Below, piece by piece: positions 1-8,203 of a stretch of 36,408 nt of DNA. How positions within the stretch are numbered: position 1 is the first letter of the stretch; every line of letters begins with the position of its first letter. A program made the position numbers and the translations under genes. This stretch comes from Plesiomonas sp051652165. Its GTDB lineage: Bacteria > Pseudomonadota > Gammaproteobacteria > Enterobacterales > CAMTGL01. The stretch covers positions 1 to 36,408 of the forward strand of contig NZ_JBOFTR010000010.1 of NCBI RefSeq assembly GCF_051652165.1. The letters run 5' to 3'. Under the pieces are notes generated by a model. The model was given only the letters and a program-made list of their open reading frames with translations, was not told the DNA's origin and did no database searches.

Positions 1-9
1 CTTCAATTT
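1..9 (-). rRNA. rrs: 16S rRNA, extreme 5' tip (partial)
   Basis: Read on the minus strand, the first nine bases are AAATTGAAG, the start of enterobacterial 16S rRNA, preceded by a recognisable rRNA leader. The gene continues leftward out of the window. Nine bases alone would prove nothing; the call rests on the leader, boxA and tandem promoters to the right. Confidence 0.7.
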
Positions 10-160
10 AAAGTTTGTCGCTCGAAATAACTAGCAAATAAATTGTCAGTCACTCGTTTAACTAAGTATCTTTTGGATAGTCAGCGTCTTTAACGAGTGC
101 CCACACAGATTGTCTGATTAATTTTTTAAAGAGCAGTGTCAGCGCCGTAACGTTGACAGG
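10..160 (-). ncRNA. rRNA operon leader (pre-16S spacer)
   Basis: On the minus strand this stretch reads like an enterobacterial rRNA leader. It has a boxA-like element, then the segment ATCAGACAATCTGTGTGGGC found in E. coli leaders, and ends at the 16S start. The leader is removed by RNase III and other nucleases after pairing with sequence downstream of 16S. The 5' end is set by promoter P2 near position 160; P1 transcripts extend further right, to about 280. Confidence 0.85.
125..135 (-). promoter_or_regulatory. boxA antitermination element
   Basis: The minus strand reads TGCTCTTTAAA, close to the enterobacterial rRNA boxA. In E. coli boxA RNA binds NusB-NusE (S10) and protects rRNA transcription from Rho. 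It lies between P2 and the 16S gene, as expected. Confidence 0.8.
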
Positions 161-166
161 GCGCGC

Positions 167-195
167 ATTATTTCGCATTTCCCTTTAGCTGTCAA
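167..195 (-). promoter_or_regulatory. rRNA promoter P2
   Basis: On the minus strand a consensus -35 TTGACA (190-195) is followed by a 17-bp spacer and a -10 AATAAT (167-172). A GC-rich discriminator GCGCGCCC follows, the feature linked to stringent control of stable RNA promoters. It sits about 119 bp downstream of P1, close to the spacing in E. coli rrn operons. Confidence 0.8.
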
Positions 196-285
196 GGTTT
201 GTTTTTCACATCCCTTAAAAGCGTTTTATTCTTTACTGTTAGCATTCAGTGATTTGCATCACAGTTGCCGTGTCAGTGGGGTCGC

Positions 286-313
286 ATTATAGGGGGTTTT
301 GCGTTTGGTGCAA
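286..313 (-). promoter_or_regulatory. rRNA promoter P1
   Basis: On the minus strand -35 TTGCAC (308-313), a 16-bp spacer and a perfect -10 TATAAT (286-291) are followed by the discriminator GCGACCCC. The 16-bp spacer and GC-rich discriminator are typical of rrn P1. AT-rich DNA just upstream (about 314-340) could be an UP element. It fires away from the nicotinamidase-like gene. Confidence 0.85.
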
Positions 314-435
314 GCAAAATTAAGGATAATTTGCATTTACGTATCTGTTTGGTGAAAATCCAATCAAACGCGCTATTTATATGCGTTATTTATGCTGTTT
401 TTACCTTTTTATGGCTTATTAGAGCAGGAAAAATA

Positions 436-1077
436 ATGAACATTGCCACGCTTGAGGTTGATCCACAATGCACCTTTTCGCCGTTATGCCCAACTGAGTT
501 GCCGGTACAGGGGGGAGATGAGATTGTAGATGAGTTAAATCGGCAGGCAAATCTTGCAACGTTTCGCCTTCTCACTAAAGATGCACACCCGGCTAATGCC
601 GTGTGGGTTGTTCCGCAGCCAGACCAAATGTTACAGCCATTGAATTACCCGAATGCAGATGTCACGTGGGTAGCGCATGCCGTACCAGGAACGCGTGGCT
701 TTGAAACCATTCCTGGTTTACCGGCCATTACGGAGTACGATTTTGTTGTTTGGAAAGGGATTGAACCTGATTTGCACCCTTATGGGGCTTGTTACCATGA
801 TCTGAATGAAAAAATGAGTACCGGATTGATTGAATGGCTACGCGTTAATGAGGTCTCGATCATTTTACTCGGTGGGCTGGCGACCGATTACTGTGTGAAA
901 ACCACTGCGCTGCAATTGCATAACACAGGGCTGTTTCAGGTATGGGTCAATTTAGCGGCATGCCGTGGTATTGCTGAGGCGTCAACAAAAGCGGCCTGTG
1001 ATGAAATGCAGCAGGTGGGGATCCAACTTTTTGATAACGCCACTCACATGGCTGATGCGCTACATTTACTCTCTTGA
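436..1077 (+). CDS. Nicotinamidase-like isochorismatase-family hydrolase
   Basis: The 213-residue product fits the nicotinamidase (PncA) branch of the cysteine hydrolases, which convert nicotinamide to nicotinate for NAD salvage. The catalytic triad is visible as Asp9 (VDPQ), Lys107 (VWKG) and Cys153 (TDYCVK). Metal ligands match Asp49 and His51 (KDAHP) and His81 (HAVPGT), as in PncA. I chose the ATG at 436 because an AGGA ribosome site precedes it and the family begins a few residues before the first Asp. The frame stays open upstream to 265, but that part overlaps the rRNA P1 region and has no family similarity. The gene stands alone, divergent from the rRNA operon, with its own terminator. 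Activity on a related amide cannot be excluded. Confidence 0.82.
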   Translation: MNIATLEVDPQCTFSPLCPTELPVQGGDEIVDELNRQANLATFRLLTKDAHPANAVWVVPQPDQMLQPLNYPNADVTWVAHAVPGTRGFETIPGLPAITEYDFVVWKGIEPDLHPYGACYHDLNEKMSTGLIEWLRVNEVSIILLGGLATDYCVKTTALQLHNTGLFQVWVNLAACRGIAEASTKAACDEMQQVGIQLFDNATHMADALHLLS

Positions 1078-1099
1078 GATTAAGATGCTTGATTTAATA

Positions 1100-1135
1100 C
1101 CGCCATCAATAGAGTTTTGTATGGCGGCTCTTTCT
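1100..1135 (+). terminator. Terminator after the nicotinamidase-like gene
   Basis: CCGCCAT (1100-1106) pairs with ATGGCGG (1121-1127) and is followed by the T-rich CTCTTTCTTT, 23 bases after the stop codon. The loop is 14 bases and the T-tract is interrupted, so strength is uncertain. Confidence 0.6.
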
Positions 1136-1309
1136 TTATATCCCTAATAGAGGATGATTTTTATCTTTAACATCTCTAGGCACACAGATAAATCAAAGAA
1201 GAGATAAAAGAAGATGTATGAAGGTGTATATAGATAGAAAAGAGAGTTAAAGAAAGATCTAAGGAAGAGAGCAAAGGAACATCACTAAAGTATGGCGACC
1301 ACCAGATAG

Positions 1310-1335
1310 CAAAAAGCCCGCTCATTGAGCGGGCT
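1310..1335 (-). terminator. Terminator of the argX-hisR-leuT-proM operon
   Basis: On the minus strand AGCCCGCTC and GAGCGGGCT form a stem with a short loop (1315-1335), followed by a run of T (1310-1315). It lies just after tRNA-Pro and ends the tRNA operon. Confidence 0.9.
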
Positions 1336-1344
1336 CTTCTAAGA

Positions 1345-1421
1345 TGGTCGGTGAGAGAGGATTCGAACCTCCGACCCACTGGTCCCAAACCAGTTGCGCT
1401 ACCGGGCTGCGCTACTCACCG
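1345..1421 (-). tRNA. proM: tRNA-Pro (anticodon TGG)
   Basis: A 77-base cloverleaf on the minus strand with encoded CCA. The anticodon loop reads TTTGGGA with anticodon TGG, decoding CCA and related proline codons. The sequence is nearly that of E. coli proM, and it is the last gene of the four-tRNA operon. Confidence 0.95.
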
Positions 1422-1452
1422 AAATATCTTTTTATTACGCTCTAAGAAGTTG

Positions 1453-1539
1453 TGGTGCGAAGAGAGGGACTTGAACCCTCACGTCCGTTAAGACACTAAC
1501 ACCTGAAGCTAGCGCGTCTACCGATTCCGCCACCTTCGC
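1453..1539 (-). tRNA. leuT: tRNA-Leu (anticodon CAG)
   Basis: An 87-base class II tRNA on the minus strand with a long variable arm, encoded CCA and anticodon CAG (codon CTG). The acceptor stem GCGAAGG pairs with the 3' arm. It is the third tRNA of the operon, as in E. coli. Confidence 0.95.
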
Positions 1540-1602
1540 ATATCACTGTACTTCTTTTTGCTCTTTATCAACACCGCATATTATATGCCATGCTGTTTAA
1601 TC

Positions 1603-1679
1603 TGGGGTGGCTGATGGGGCTCGAACCCACGACAACTGGAATCACAATCCAGGACTCTACCAACTGAGCTACAGCCACC
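1603..1679 (-). tRNA. hisR: tRNA-His (anticodon GTG)
   Basis: A 77-base tRNA on the minus strand with encoded CCA and anticodon GTG. The extra 5' G that identifies tRNA-His is present at 1679, opposite the discriminator C. It is the second gene of the operon. Confidence 0.95.
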
Positions 1680-1739
1680 ATAGAATCATTGTTACTACAT
1701 TTTTATCAGCTTGTGTTTCCACAACGTCTGGCACTTAAA

Positions 1740-1816
<77 letters not shown>

Positions 1817-1839
1817 CCAACGCGCCGTTGCGGGGTCGC

Positions 1840-1868
1840 ATATTACGGATTTCACCTATCCCTGTCTA
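1840..1868 (-). promoter_or_regulatory. Promoter of the argX-hisR-leuT-proM operon
   Basis: On the minus strand -35 TAGACA (1863-1868), a 17-bp spacer and -10 TAATAT (1840-1845) precede a GC-rich discriminator GCGACCCCGC. That layout is typical of stable RNA promoters under stringent control. It lies directly behind the ECA operon terminator. Confidence 0.85.
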
Positions 1869-1891
1869 GCCTTTTTCGTGTTTTTTTTCAC

Positions 1892-1920
1892 AAAAAAGGC
1901 TAAATGGTCATGTTTTAGCC
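1892..1920 (-). terminator. Terminator of the ECA operon
   Basis: On the minus strand GGCTAAA (1914-1920) and TTTAGCC (1898-1904) form a stem with a nine-base loop, followed by TTTTTT (1892-1897), 15 bases past the wecG stop. A second, A/T-rich inverted repeat at 1868-1901 overlaps it and could fold instead. Confidence 0.8.
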
Positions 1921-1935
1921 TAAATCGGGTAAAAA

Positions 1936-2676
1936 CTACAGTTTTCCGCTGAAGTGATACGCAACATACTTGAGTAACTTCACTTGTCGCCGCCAACGTG
2001 TAGGTTGTGACAGTAAGCGATAAAGCCACTCTATACCCAATTTTCGCCATATGGCAGGGGCACGCTGAACGTGGCCAGTAAATACATCATACGTACCGCC
2101 AATGCCCATGTATAATGCATCAGGGTAGTGTGCTCGGCAATCACGCATAAAGAGCTCTTGTTTCGGTGACCCCATGGCAACTGTCACCAATTTTGCGCCG
2201 CTAGCACGAATTTGTTCAAACAGTTCAGGCCGTTGATCGGCAGTAAAGTAGCCATTTTGACTGCCTACAATGTTGACACCCCACTGCGCACGCAGTTTCT
2301 CTTCCGCTTCACTCAAAACAGCTTGTGTACCACCAACGAGGAAAACAGGTAGCTGTTGTTGGCCTGCTTGCGCCATTAACGCTTCCCATAATTCACAACC
2401 TGGTATGCGTTCTAAACGATTGGCATAAGGGTATTTACGCTGAATGGAATTTACAATGCTAATGCCATCAGCATATTTATACTCAGCATTTGCCAGCAAG
2501 GTATTGAGCTCGGGTGACTCTTCGGCTGTCATCACTTTTTCGGCATTAATTGCAATGAGCGTACCGGTTTTCACGGCATTAGGCTCAAGCAAGTAGTCGA
2601 CACACTGAGACATATTGCTAAAGCCCCAGATCTCTATCCCACGTAATGTATATTTAGGAATATCAGTCATCATCAT
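1936..2676 (-). CDS. wecG: UDP-ManNAcA transferase WecG (ECA lipid II synthase)
   Basis: WecG transfers N-acetyl-D-mannosaminuronate from UDP-ManNAcA to undecaprenyl-PP-GlcNAc (ECA lipid I), forming lipid II at the cytoplasmic face of the inner membrane. The 246-residue product has the WecG/TagA (GT26) signature: NAEK near residue 45, the ADG motif near 70 with the likely catalytic Asp, GSPKQE near 170 and GIGGTYDVFTG near 190. The basic, aromatic C-terminus is usual for membrane-associated family members. Three ATG codons stand in tandem at the start; I used the first, with AAAGG about ten bases upstream. It is the last ECA gene, two bases after wzyE, and is followed by a terminator. Confidence 0.95.
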   Translation of the reverse strand: MMMTDIPKYTLRGIEIWGFSNMSQCVDYLLEPNAVKTGTLIAINAEKVMTAEESPELNTLLANAEYKYADGISIVNSIQRKYPYANRLERIPGCELWEALMAQAGQQQLPVFLVGGTQAVLSEAEEKLRAQWGVNIVGSQNGYFTADQRPELFEQIRASGAKLVTVAMGSPKQELFMRDCRAHYPDALYMGIGGTYDVFTGHVQRAPAIWRKLGIEWLYRLLSQPTRWRRQVKLLKYVAYHFSGKL

Positions 2677-2678
2677 TG

Positions 2679-3998
2679 TTATTTCGCCTTTATCTGCCGA
2701 ATCAAACCACCGCTTTCAAATAACCAGTACAGTAATTTAGCCAATAACAAACAGAGCCCAAAGATCATCGAGAAAAACACCATACGGGAGACAAAAGAGT
2801 CAATCCCTTCACGGGCTAACACAATAATCGTGAACACATTACCAAAGCAGTAAGCTTGTAAAATGGCGGCTTTATAGCGGTTTTGTTCGGTTTTACCTGA
2901 CCGATATAACCAATCTAACCATTTAATTAATAAGCCTACGGTAATGGCACCAAGCGGAATGAAGAATATGCCCCCCATAATAACTAACGAGCCTATCAAT
3001 GTAGGGGAAATAGCCAGACCTACAGGGTATTCGAGCACATCCCAGGTAAAATAGTTGGCAGTATTAACAACAAGGCTTGGTCTGTCTGGCCAAATCGATG
3101 ATGGGATAAATACATAAAAATCTCGGATAATGGGCGCTAAACCTTGGAAGGCAATTTTATGATAGTGCTCAAGCAACAGTGCCAAGTTTTCCCATGGTGA
3201 GAATGTATCTCGTGTTAGGTATAAGAAGGTATAAAAGGCTTCTGATCCGCTGACATCCAAACTATAGCGTTTAAGTGCTAACCAGAACATGCCAACTACA
3301 CTGCCAACACCGGCCACCAGCAACATGCTAAGGGTGATATAACCGCGAATAATACCAATGAACAAAAACAGTGCAAACGCGATAATGATATTGGCACGGG
3401 TACCACCAACAATAACGTAGGTCAGTATTCCGAAAGCGACGGTGGAAACTAAGAAGAAAATCCAGCCTTTTGTGTCAGGCTTGAGGAAATACACCACCAA
3501 CATGGCCGGGATAAAGAAGTAGAAAAATCGTTTTAGTGCAACAGCAGAGACATCTTTTGAAAAAATCTGGCTATAGCTTTGCAATTTAAATAGCAAAAAG
3601 CCATTTTGTAGAAAAAAAATGCCCACAGAAACAACCGCAATCAGCATTAATAAAATCCATGTCAGATTGGTCTCGACACGGTTCATACTAAGCCAGTTTT
3701 TCTGTTTGCTTTGCTTTACTAAACGTGTTTTATAGACCACATAGTACAGTGCATAAAAACAGGTGGATGCCAACATGGCATACATCAAAAACTCTGGCGG
3801 TTCGGTTTGTACATCAAACTGAAATGAGAGTAGACAGGTAAACGGAAAACCAAAGTAAAAGGTCAGCAGATAGATCAGTGTAAAGAAGATATTGAAGTTA
3901 AAACGCTCGCGGCGAAACTCCCGATAACCTAATGTCAAAATCAAGATAAGAGAAGCAACATAGACGACCAGCAGGCCAGAGAAATCCAACAGATTCAT
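2679..3998 (-). CDS. wzyE: ECA polymerase WzyE
   Basis: WzyE polymerises ECA trisaccharide repeats at the periplasmic face of the inner membrane, in the Wzx/Wzy-dependent route. The 439-residue protein is very hydrophobic, with about ten to eleven membrane helices and a large periplasmic loop in the C-terminal half (around YHKIAFQGLAP to WPDRPSLV). Such a loop is usual for Wzy polymerases, which show little pairwise similarity, so its place between wecF and wecG is strong support. I start at the ATG at 3998: it overlaps the wecF stop in ATGA, has an AGGAGAAA ribosome site and begins directly with a membrane helix. The frame extends 20 codons further upstream inside wecF. Confidence 0.93.
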   Translation of the reverse strand: MNLLDFSGLLVVYVASLILILTLGYREFRRERFNFNIFFTLIYLLTFYFGFPFTCLLSFQFDVQTEPPEFLMYAMLASTCFYALYYVVYKTRLVKQSKQKNWLSMNRVETNLTWILLMLIAVVSVGIFFLQNGFLLFKLQSYSQIFSKDVSAVALKRFFYFFIPAMLVVYFLKPDTKGWIFFLVSTVAFGILTYVIVGGTRANIIIAFALFLFIGIIRGYITLSMLLVAGVGSVVGMFWLALKRYSLDVSGSEAFYTFLYLTRDTFSPWENLALLLEHYHKIAFQGLAPIIRDFYVFIPSSIWPDRPSLVVNTANYFTWDVLEYPVGLAISPTLIGSLVIMGGIFFIPLGAITVGLLIKWLDWLYRSGKTEQNRYKAAILQAYCFGNVFTIIVLAREGIDSFVSRMVFFSMIFGLCLLLAKLLYWLFESGGLIRQIKAK

Positions 3999-5104
3999 TC
4001 TTTTTCTCCTGACGAGGGTATTGTCTGCCCAGCAGCCAATTGTAATGCCTGCTCCCAACCTTGAATGTAATTAGGGTTAAAAAAGCGAATATTCTGACGA
4101 TCAAGTGCCCCAAATGCACGCTGTACTGCCTGTATTTGATCGGCATTGATGGCCTCACCACCGAATAATACCGGTACATGTTGCTCTTGCAGATCTTGGC
4201 CAAATGGGTTTTTACGGCTTAGAACAAAAGGGACACCGTTTTGGATTAGTAAGCACAATGTGCCAATACCTTGCTGACGCTCAAACAAAAAATAACCCAG
4301 ATCGCACTGAGCCAGCCGTTCAAGATAGGTATTGAATGGGATCTGCTCAGTCAACAGTGTAACCTGCCCATCAGGGTAAAGTGTTTCGGCGCAATGGCGA
4401 ATTTCACTGATGTAAGCATCATTGTTGGCCGGATAGCCCAGTGGGATCTGCACCCGAACCTGCTCACCAAACTGCTGTTTAATCTCACGCAATGCATCAA
4501 TGTGCCGGTTAGAACGATCTCCGGAATTGCCGACCAGAATGTTCAGTGGTTCAGCCGGTATCCAGTTGCGTACACCGCCAGTCAATGCCGGATCCATTTT
4601 CGTTGGGAAATAGAGCAACTGCTGGGCAATGGCTGGATGGCGCTGATGGTAGTAATTCAGATCGCCTCGGGTGGCAAATACCCGCCCGACACGCCCCTGT
4701 GCAATCCGCCGCAAACGGTAGAACAACCGAAAACGCCAGTCAGTAGAGTCCTCATATAAATCTGCCCCCCAGATATGCCAGCTCACCTGTTTTGGGCGAA
4801 TAAACCCGACCAGCAGATAGAGCCACAATAGGATATTAAACTGCCCATGCAGGATAAAATGTGACTCTGGCTGGCGATGAGCCTGCTGACGCAGCACCTG
4901 TGCGATCTGCTTTTTACTGGCAAAACAGCGGATATTAAGCTGCGGGAAGCGATGTGCCAGCGCCGAATCGCGGCTGACCACATAAAACTCACGGGTCAGG
5001 TCAGGCGATGACAACCGCGGGCTGAGCACATCATTAAAGAAGCTCAGTACGGTCTGATTGTGATGCGGGATATCTGATCCCAAAACATGGATTAAGGCTG
5101 TCAT
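3995..5104 (-). CDS. wecF: Fuc4NAc transferase WecF (ECA lipid III synthase)
   Basis: WecF adds 4-acetamido-4,6-dideoxy-D-galactose from TDP-Fuc4NAc to ECA lipid II, completing the lipid-linked trisaccharide. The 369-residue product is close to the E. coli length (about 359) and matches family GT56, with an N-terminal MTALIHVLGSDIPHHN and a WHIWGADLY segment near residue 115. The open frame runs 48 codons further upstream, but that part lies in wzxE. The ATG at 5104 forms an ATGA overlap with the wzxE stop. The gene ends in another ATGA overlap with wzyE, so wzxE-wecF-wzyE are probably translationally coupled. Confidence 0.93.
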   Translation of the reverse strand: MTALIHVLGSDIPHHNQTVLSFFNDVLSPRLSSPDLTREFYVVSRDSALAHRFPQLNIRCFASKKQIAQVLRQQAHRQPESHFILHGQFNILLWLYLLVGFIRPKQVSWHIWGADLYEDSTDWRFRLFYRLRRIAQGRVGRVFATRGDLNYYHQRHPAIAQQLLYFPTKMDPALTGGVRNWIPAEPLNILVGNSGDRSNRHIDALREIKQQFGEQVRVQIPLGYPANNDAYISEIRHCAETLYPDGQVTLLTEQIPFNTYLERLAQCDLGYFLFERQQGIGTLCLLIQNGVPFVLSRKNPFGQDLQEQHVPVLFGGEAINADQIQAVQRAFGALDRQNIRFFNPNYIQGWEQALQLAAGQTIPSSGEKE

Positions 5105-6351
5105 GCACGCTTTCGATAAATAAGAAAAGCCCCAACACAGAGGCAAAAATAGAGGATGTAAGTCAGCATATAGGCTTGCGCCGCACCCAGTGCACCATGC
5201 ATTGGAATAAGGATATAAGCCAATGTACTGAGCAACACAAACTGGCACACTTCTGCCAGTAAGTAATAACGCAGTGCGGCTTTCGCCACCACCAAATAGC
5301 CAAATACATACGCGCCAACTTTAAAAACATCACCGGTAAGTTGCCATGCAAACAGATCGCGCATTGGGCGAAACTCTGCCGAGAACAGTAGCCAGATAGC
5401 AACATCGCGCAGCAAATAGACGGTCAGGCTGACGACTGCAACCGCCGGTAATACAAACCGCAGCGAACGGCCTATCTCGCGCACAATGGCGTTTTTATCC
5501 TGTAAACGCGACAACGTAGGCAGCAGATAAACCGAAAATGAGGCCGTGATAAACTGCAAATAGGCATCTGAAATTTTACTCACCCCTTGCCACATACCTA
5601 CTGCATCCCAGCCATAACGAGCGGCCAGCAAATTTCGCAGCATTACATACGCAGCGGGCAAGGTAACGGAGGTAATCAATACCATCACGGTAAATTTGAG
5701 TAGATTACTCGCAAAAAAACGATCCCACGTTGGGCGCAAATAGCTCAGTGGAATGGTTTTTCGTTTTAGCAATACCGTAGCAGCAGGGAGGACGGCAATG
5801 GCCGGCACAAGGGCAAGGCCAGCTAATGCACCGGTATAGCCGCCGAGCCAAAAACAGAGGCTATAGGCCACTACGCCCAGTATGCTGCCACCAATCACTG
5901 CCAGCGCGTTGCCCATAGCATCGCGCTGACCTTTGATGATGGCCAAAAACAAGTTGGCATAGGCAATGCCCATTTGAATAAGACCGACAGCCTGTACCAC
6001 CGCCGTCATTTCACGGTGATCGAACAGCAGTTGGCTAATAGGCCCAGCCGCACAAACAAAAATAGCAGCCAGTAAGGTAGAAAATAGGGCAACAATGGCG
6101 GATGACGTGCCAAGCAGCGCCCGTAAACGGACGCTGTCGTGTTGATACTCGGCGACATACTTGGTGACACCATTAAAAATACCCGCACCAGAGAGAACCC
6201 CCAGTACGGTCACCATTGTCATAAAGTTACCCGCTTGCCCCACCCCTTGCGGGCCGAAGGATACCGCCAGTAACTTGACCACCAACAACCCTACACCGAT
6301 TTTTACCAGTGTAGAGGCAGCAGTCCAAACCGAAGCTTTAGCCAGTGACAT
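5101..6351 (-). CDS. wzxE: ECA lipid III flippase WzxE
   Basis: WzxE moves the undecaprenyl-linked ECA trisaccharide from the cytoplasmic to the periplasmic face of the inner membrane. The 416-residue protein has exactly the E. coli length I recall and about twelve membrane helices typical of the MOP/PST exporter superfamily. Family-like segments include SLAKASVWTAASTLVKIGVG at the N-terminus and GVTKYVAEYQ near residue 60. It starts two bases after the wecE stop and overlaps wecF by four bases. Confidence 0.94.
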   Translation of the reverse strand: MSLAKASVWTAASTLVKIGVGLLVVKLLAVSFGPQGVGQAGNFMTMVTVLGVLSGAGIFNGVTKYVAEYQHDSVRLRALLGTSSAIVALFSTLLAAIFVCAAGPISQLLFDHREMTAVVQAVGLIQMGIAYANLFLAIIKGQRDAMGNALAVIGGSILGVVAYSLCFWLGGYTGALAGLALVPAIAVLPAATVLLKRKTIPLSYLRPTWDRFFASNLLKFTVMVLITSVTLPAAYVMLRNLLAARYGWDAVGMWQGVSKISDAYLQFITASFSVYLLPTLSRLQDKNAIVREIGRSLRFVLPAVAVVSLTVYLLRDVAIWLLFSAEFRPMRDLFAWQLTGDVFKVGAYVFGYLVVAKAALRYYLLAEVCQFVLLSTLAYILIPMHGALGAAQAYMLTYILYFCLCVGAFLIYRKRA

Positions 6352-6353
6352 AA

Positions 6354-7484
6354 TCAGGCAAAAAAGTTCAGCAGAGTTTGAATCACAGTGCGCTGTGTTA
6401 AATCGTCCATGTTATAGAACAAGGGCAGACGCACTAAACGCTCGCTTTCAGCCGTGGTGAACTGATTGTTACCGTGGAACTGACCAAATTTCTCTCCGGC
6501 AGGGCAAGCATGCAGAGGGATATAATGGAAAACTGTCATGATTTCAGCCTCTTTCATGAAGCTGATAAATGCACTGCGATCATCCATATCACGCATTTTG
6601 ATATAGAACATGTGTGCGTTGTGCGCGCAATCTGTCGGACAAGATGGCAGTGCAATACGACCGGCATCCGCCAATGGCTTGAGTGCGTTGTAGTAGGTAT
6701 TCCATAATGCCAAACGGCGCTGGTTGATCTGCTCGGCGGCTTCAAGTTGTGACCACAAATACGCCGCTTGCAGATCAGACATCAGGTAGCTTGAGCCGAT
6801 ATCACGCCAAGTATATTTATCCACTTGCCCGCGGAAGAATTGGCTACGATTCGTGCCTTTTTCACGGATAACTTCAGCGCGATCGATCAGTGAAGGGTCA
6901 TTAATCAGTGTTGCTCCGCCCTCACCACCTGCCGTGTAGTTTTTGGTTTCATGGAAGCTATAACAACCGATATGGCCAATCGTACCCAGCGCGCGCCCTT
7001 TATAGGTCGACATCACGCCTTGTGCGGCATCTTCAACAACCCACAGATCATATTTGGCTGCCAGCGCCATGATGCTGTCCATTTCACAGGCTACCCCAGC
7101 ATAGTGAACAGGAACAATGGCTTTGGTTTTTTCCGTTATCGCCGCTTCAATCTTGGTTTCATCAATGTTCATGGTATCAGGGCGCAAATCCACAAACACC
7201 ACGGTAGCGCCACGCAGTACAAACGCATTTGCAGTAGAGACAAACGTGAAGCTTGGCATAATCACTTCATCGCCCGGCTGGATATCCAGCAAAATCGCGG
7301 CCATTTCCAGTGATGCAGTGCAAGAGGGGGTCAGTAACACTTTGGCACTGCCAAAATGCTGCTCCATCCACTGCTGACAACGGCGGGTAAATGCACCATC
7401 ACCACACAGTTTTCCGCTGCCCATTGCAGCTTGCATATACTCCAATTCCGTGCCGACAACCGGCGGGGCATTAAACGGGATCAT
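6354..7484 (-). CDS. wecE: TDP-4-keto-6-deoxy-D-glucose aminotransferase WecE
   Basis: WecE is a PLP enzyme that transaminates TDP-4-keto-6-deoxyglucose with glutamate to give TDP-Fuc4N, the precursor of ECA Fuc4NAc. The 376-residue product has the same length as E. coli WecE. The PLP lysine lies in SFHETKNYTAGGEGG near residue 181, and the VEDAAQ segment near 155-160 contacts the cofactor in this DegT/DnrJ/EryC1 family. I start at the ATG at 7484, just after the wecD stop, which gives the conserved MIPFNAPPVVGTE beginning. The frame stays open 60 codons upstream inside wecD, without family similarity. Confidence 0.96.
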   Translation of the reverse strand: MIPFNAPPVVGTELEYMQAAMGSGKLCGDGAFTRRCQQWMEQHFGSAKVLLTPSCTASLEMAAILLDIQPGDEVIMPSFTFVSTANAFVLRGATVVFVDLRPDTMNIDETKIEAAITEKTKAIVPVHYAGVACEMDSIMALAAKYDLWVVEDAAQGVMSTYKGRALGTIGHIGCYSFHETKNYTAGGEGGATLINDPSLIDRAEVIREKGTNRSQFFRGQVDKYTWRDIGSSYLMSDLQAAYLWSQLEAAEQINQRRLALWNTYYNALKPLADAGRIALPSCPTDCAHNAHMFYIKMRDMDDRSAFISFMKEAEIMTVFHYIPLHACPAGEKFGQFHGNNQFTTAESERLVRLPLFYNMDDLTQRTVIQTLLNFFA

Positions 7485-7489
7485 GGTTA

Positions 7490-8203
7490 TCACCTGTAAA
7501 ACCAGTAGGCAGTGTCCACGATGGTGGCACCGCTGCGAATATAAAGACGTAAAGCAGCCAAATTGCCAACTTGTGTTGCGATGCGCAAAGTGTGTATTCC
7601 GCGCGCCAAACACCAGTGTTGTGCTGCCAACATCAACTGCTGACCAACGCCACGCCCACTGCAAGTAGGCATAGCGGCTAAAAGACCAATCCGAGCCTGC
7701 TGTTGGCCCAGATCGCGCAAAGTCACAAACCCTTCGATCACACCACCCTGCTGCTCTATCACCAAACAGGCATGATCAAAGCTACCGCGTACACCATTTT
7801 CTACCCAACGGGCATAAAAACGGCCGCTGTCTTCCGGCTGATACCAAGGCGCACGAAAACGGCTGAGTGCAAAAGCGGCTCGTGCCCCCTCTTGTAAAAC
7901 CGGAATATCAGCTTCACCTGCCAGCCGGTAGCATGCAGCGGCTGATGCAGAATCAGCCAACATAATAGCAGGCACAGGCATGGCTAAATCAACCTCACCT
8001 TCCACCAGCCGAAAGCCGAGATCAGCGAGCTTATCAGCCAGATCTAGGCGATCAGCAGGGATCTTTGCCTGCGTCACCGCATAAGCGTGCAGAGCATCGG
8101 CGCAAAGCGCAGTCGCCTGTTCAGAGAACTGCAACTTGGCACTGGGTAAGCCAAAAAATGCCGACTCCCAGTCAAGAAACTCAATATTGGCGTGGACGGA
8201 CAT
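7490..8203 (-). CDS. wecD: TDP-fucosamine acetyltransferase WecD
   Basis: WecD acetylates TDP-Fuc4N with acetyl-CoA to give TDP-Fuc4NAc. The 237-residue protein has a variable N-terminal region and a C-terminal GNAT fold. The acetyl-CoA loop is visible as CSGRGVGQQL near residue 185, followed by LRIATQVGN and the family ending AYWFYR. The ATG at 8203 matches the E. coli start (MSVHANIE against MPVRASIE). Its first 23 bases overlap the end of rffH, so translation is probably coupled; no clear ribosome site is seen. Confidence 0.93.
   Translation of the reverse strand: MSVHANIEFLDWESAFFGLPSAKLQFSEQATALCADALHAYAVTQAKIPADRLDLADKLADLGFRLVEGEVDLAMPVPAIMLADSASAAACYRLAGEADIPVLQEGARAAFALSRFRAPWYQPEDSGRFYARWVENGVRGSFDHACLVIEQQGGVIEGFVTLRDLGQQQARIGLLAAMPTCSGRGVGQQLMLAAQHWCLARGIHTLRIATQVGNLAALRLYIRSGATIVDTAYWFYR

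Noticed and set aside
265..435. 57-codon upstream extension of the nicotinamidase-like frame
   Set aside because: It overlaps the rRNA P1 region, has no family similarity, and a better start with a ribosome site exists at 436.
1868..1901. Long A/T-rich inverted repeat as a separate terminator
   Set aside because: It overlaps the better hairpin at 1892-1920 and the tRNA promoter -35, so I kept the GC-closed stem with the T-tract.
4271..4759. 162-codon plus-strand frame inside wecF
   Set aside because: It lies fully antisense to a well-supported gene and has no recognisable domain.
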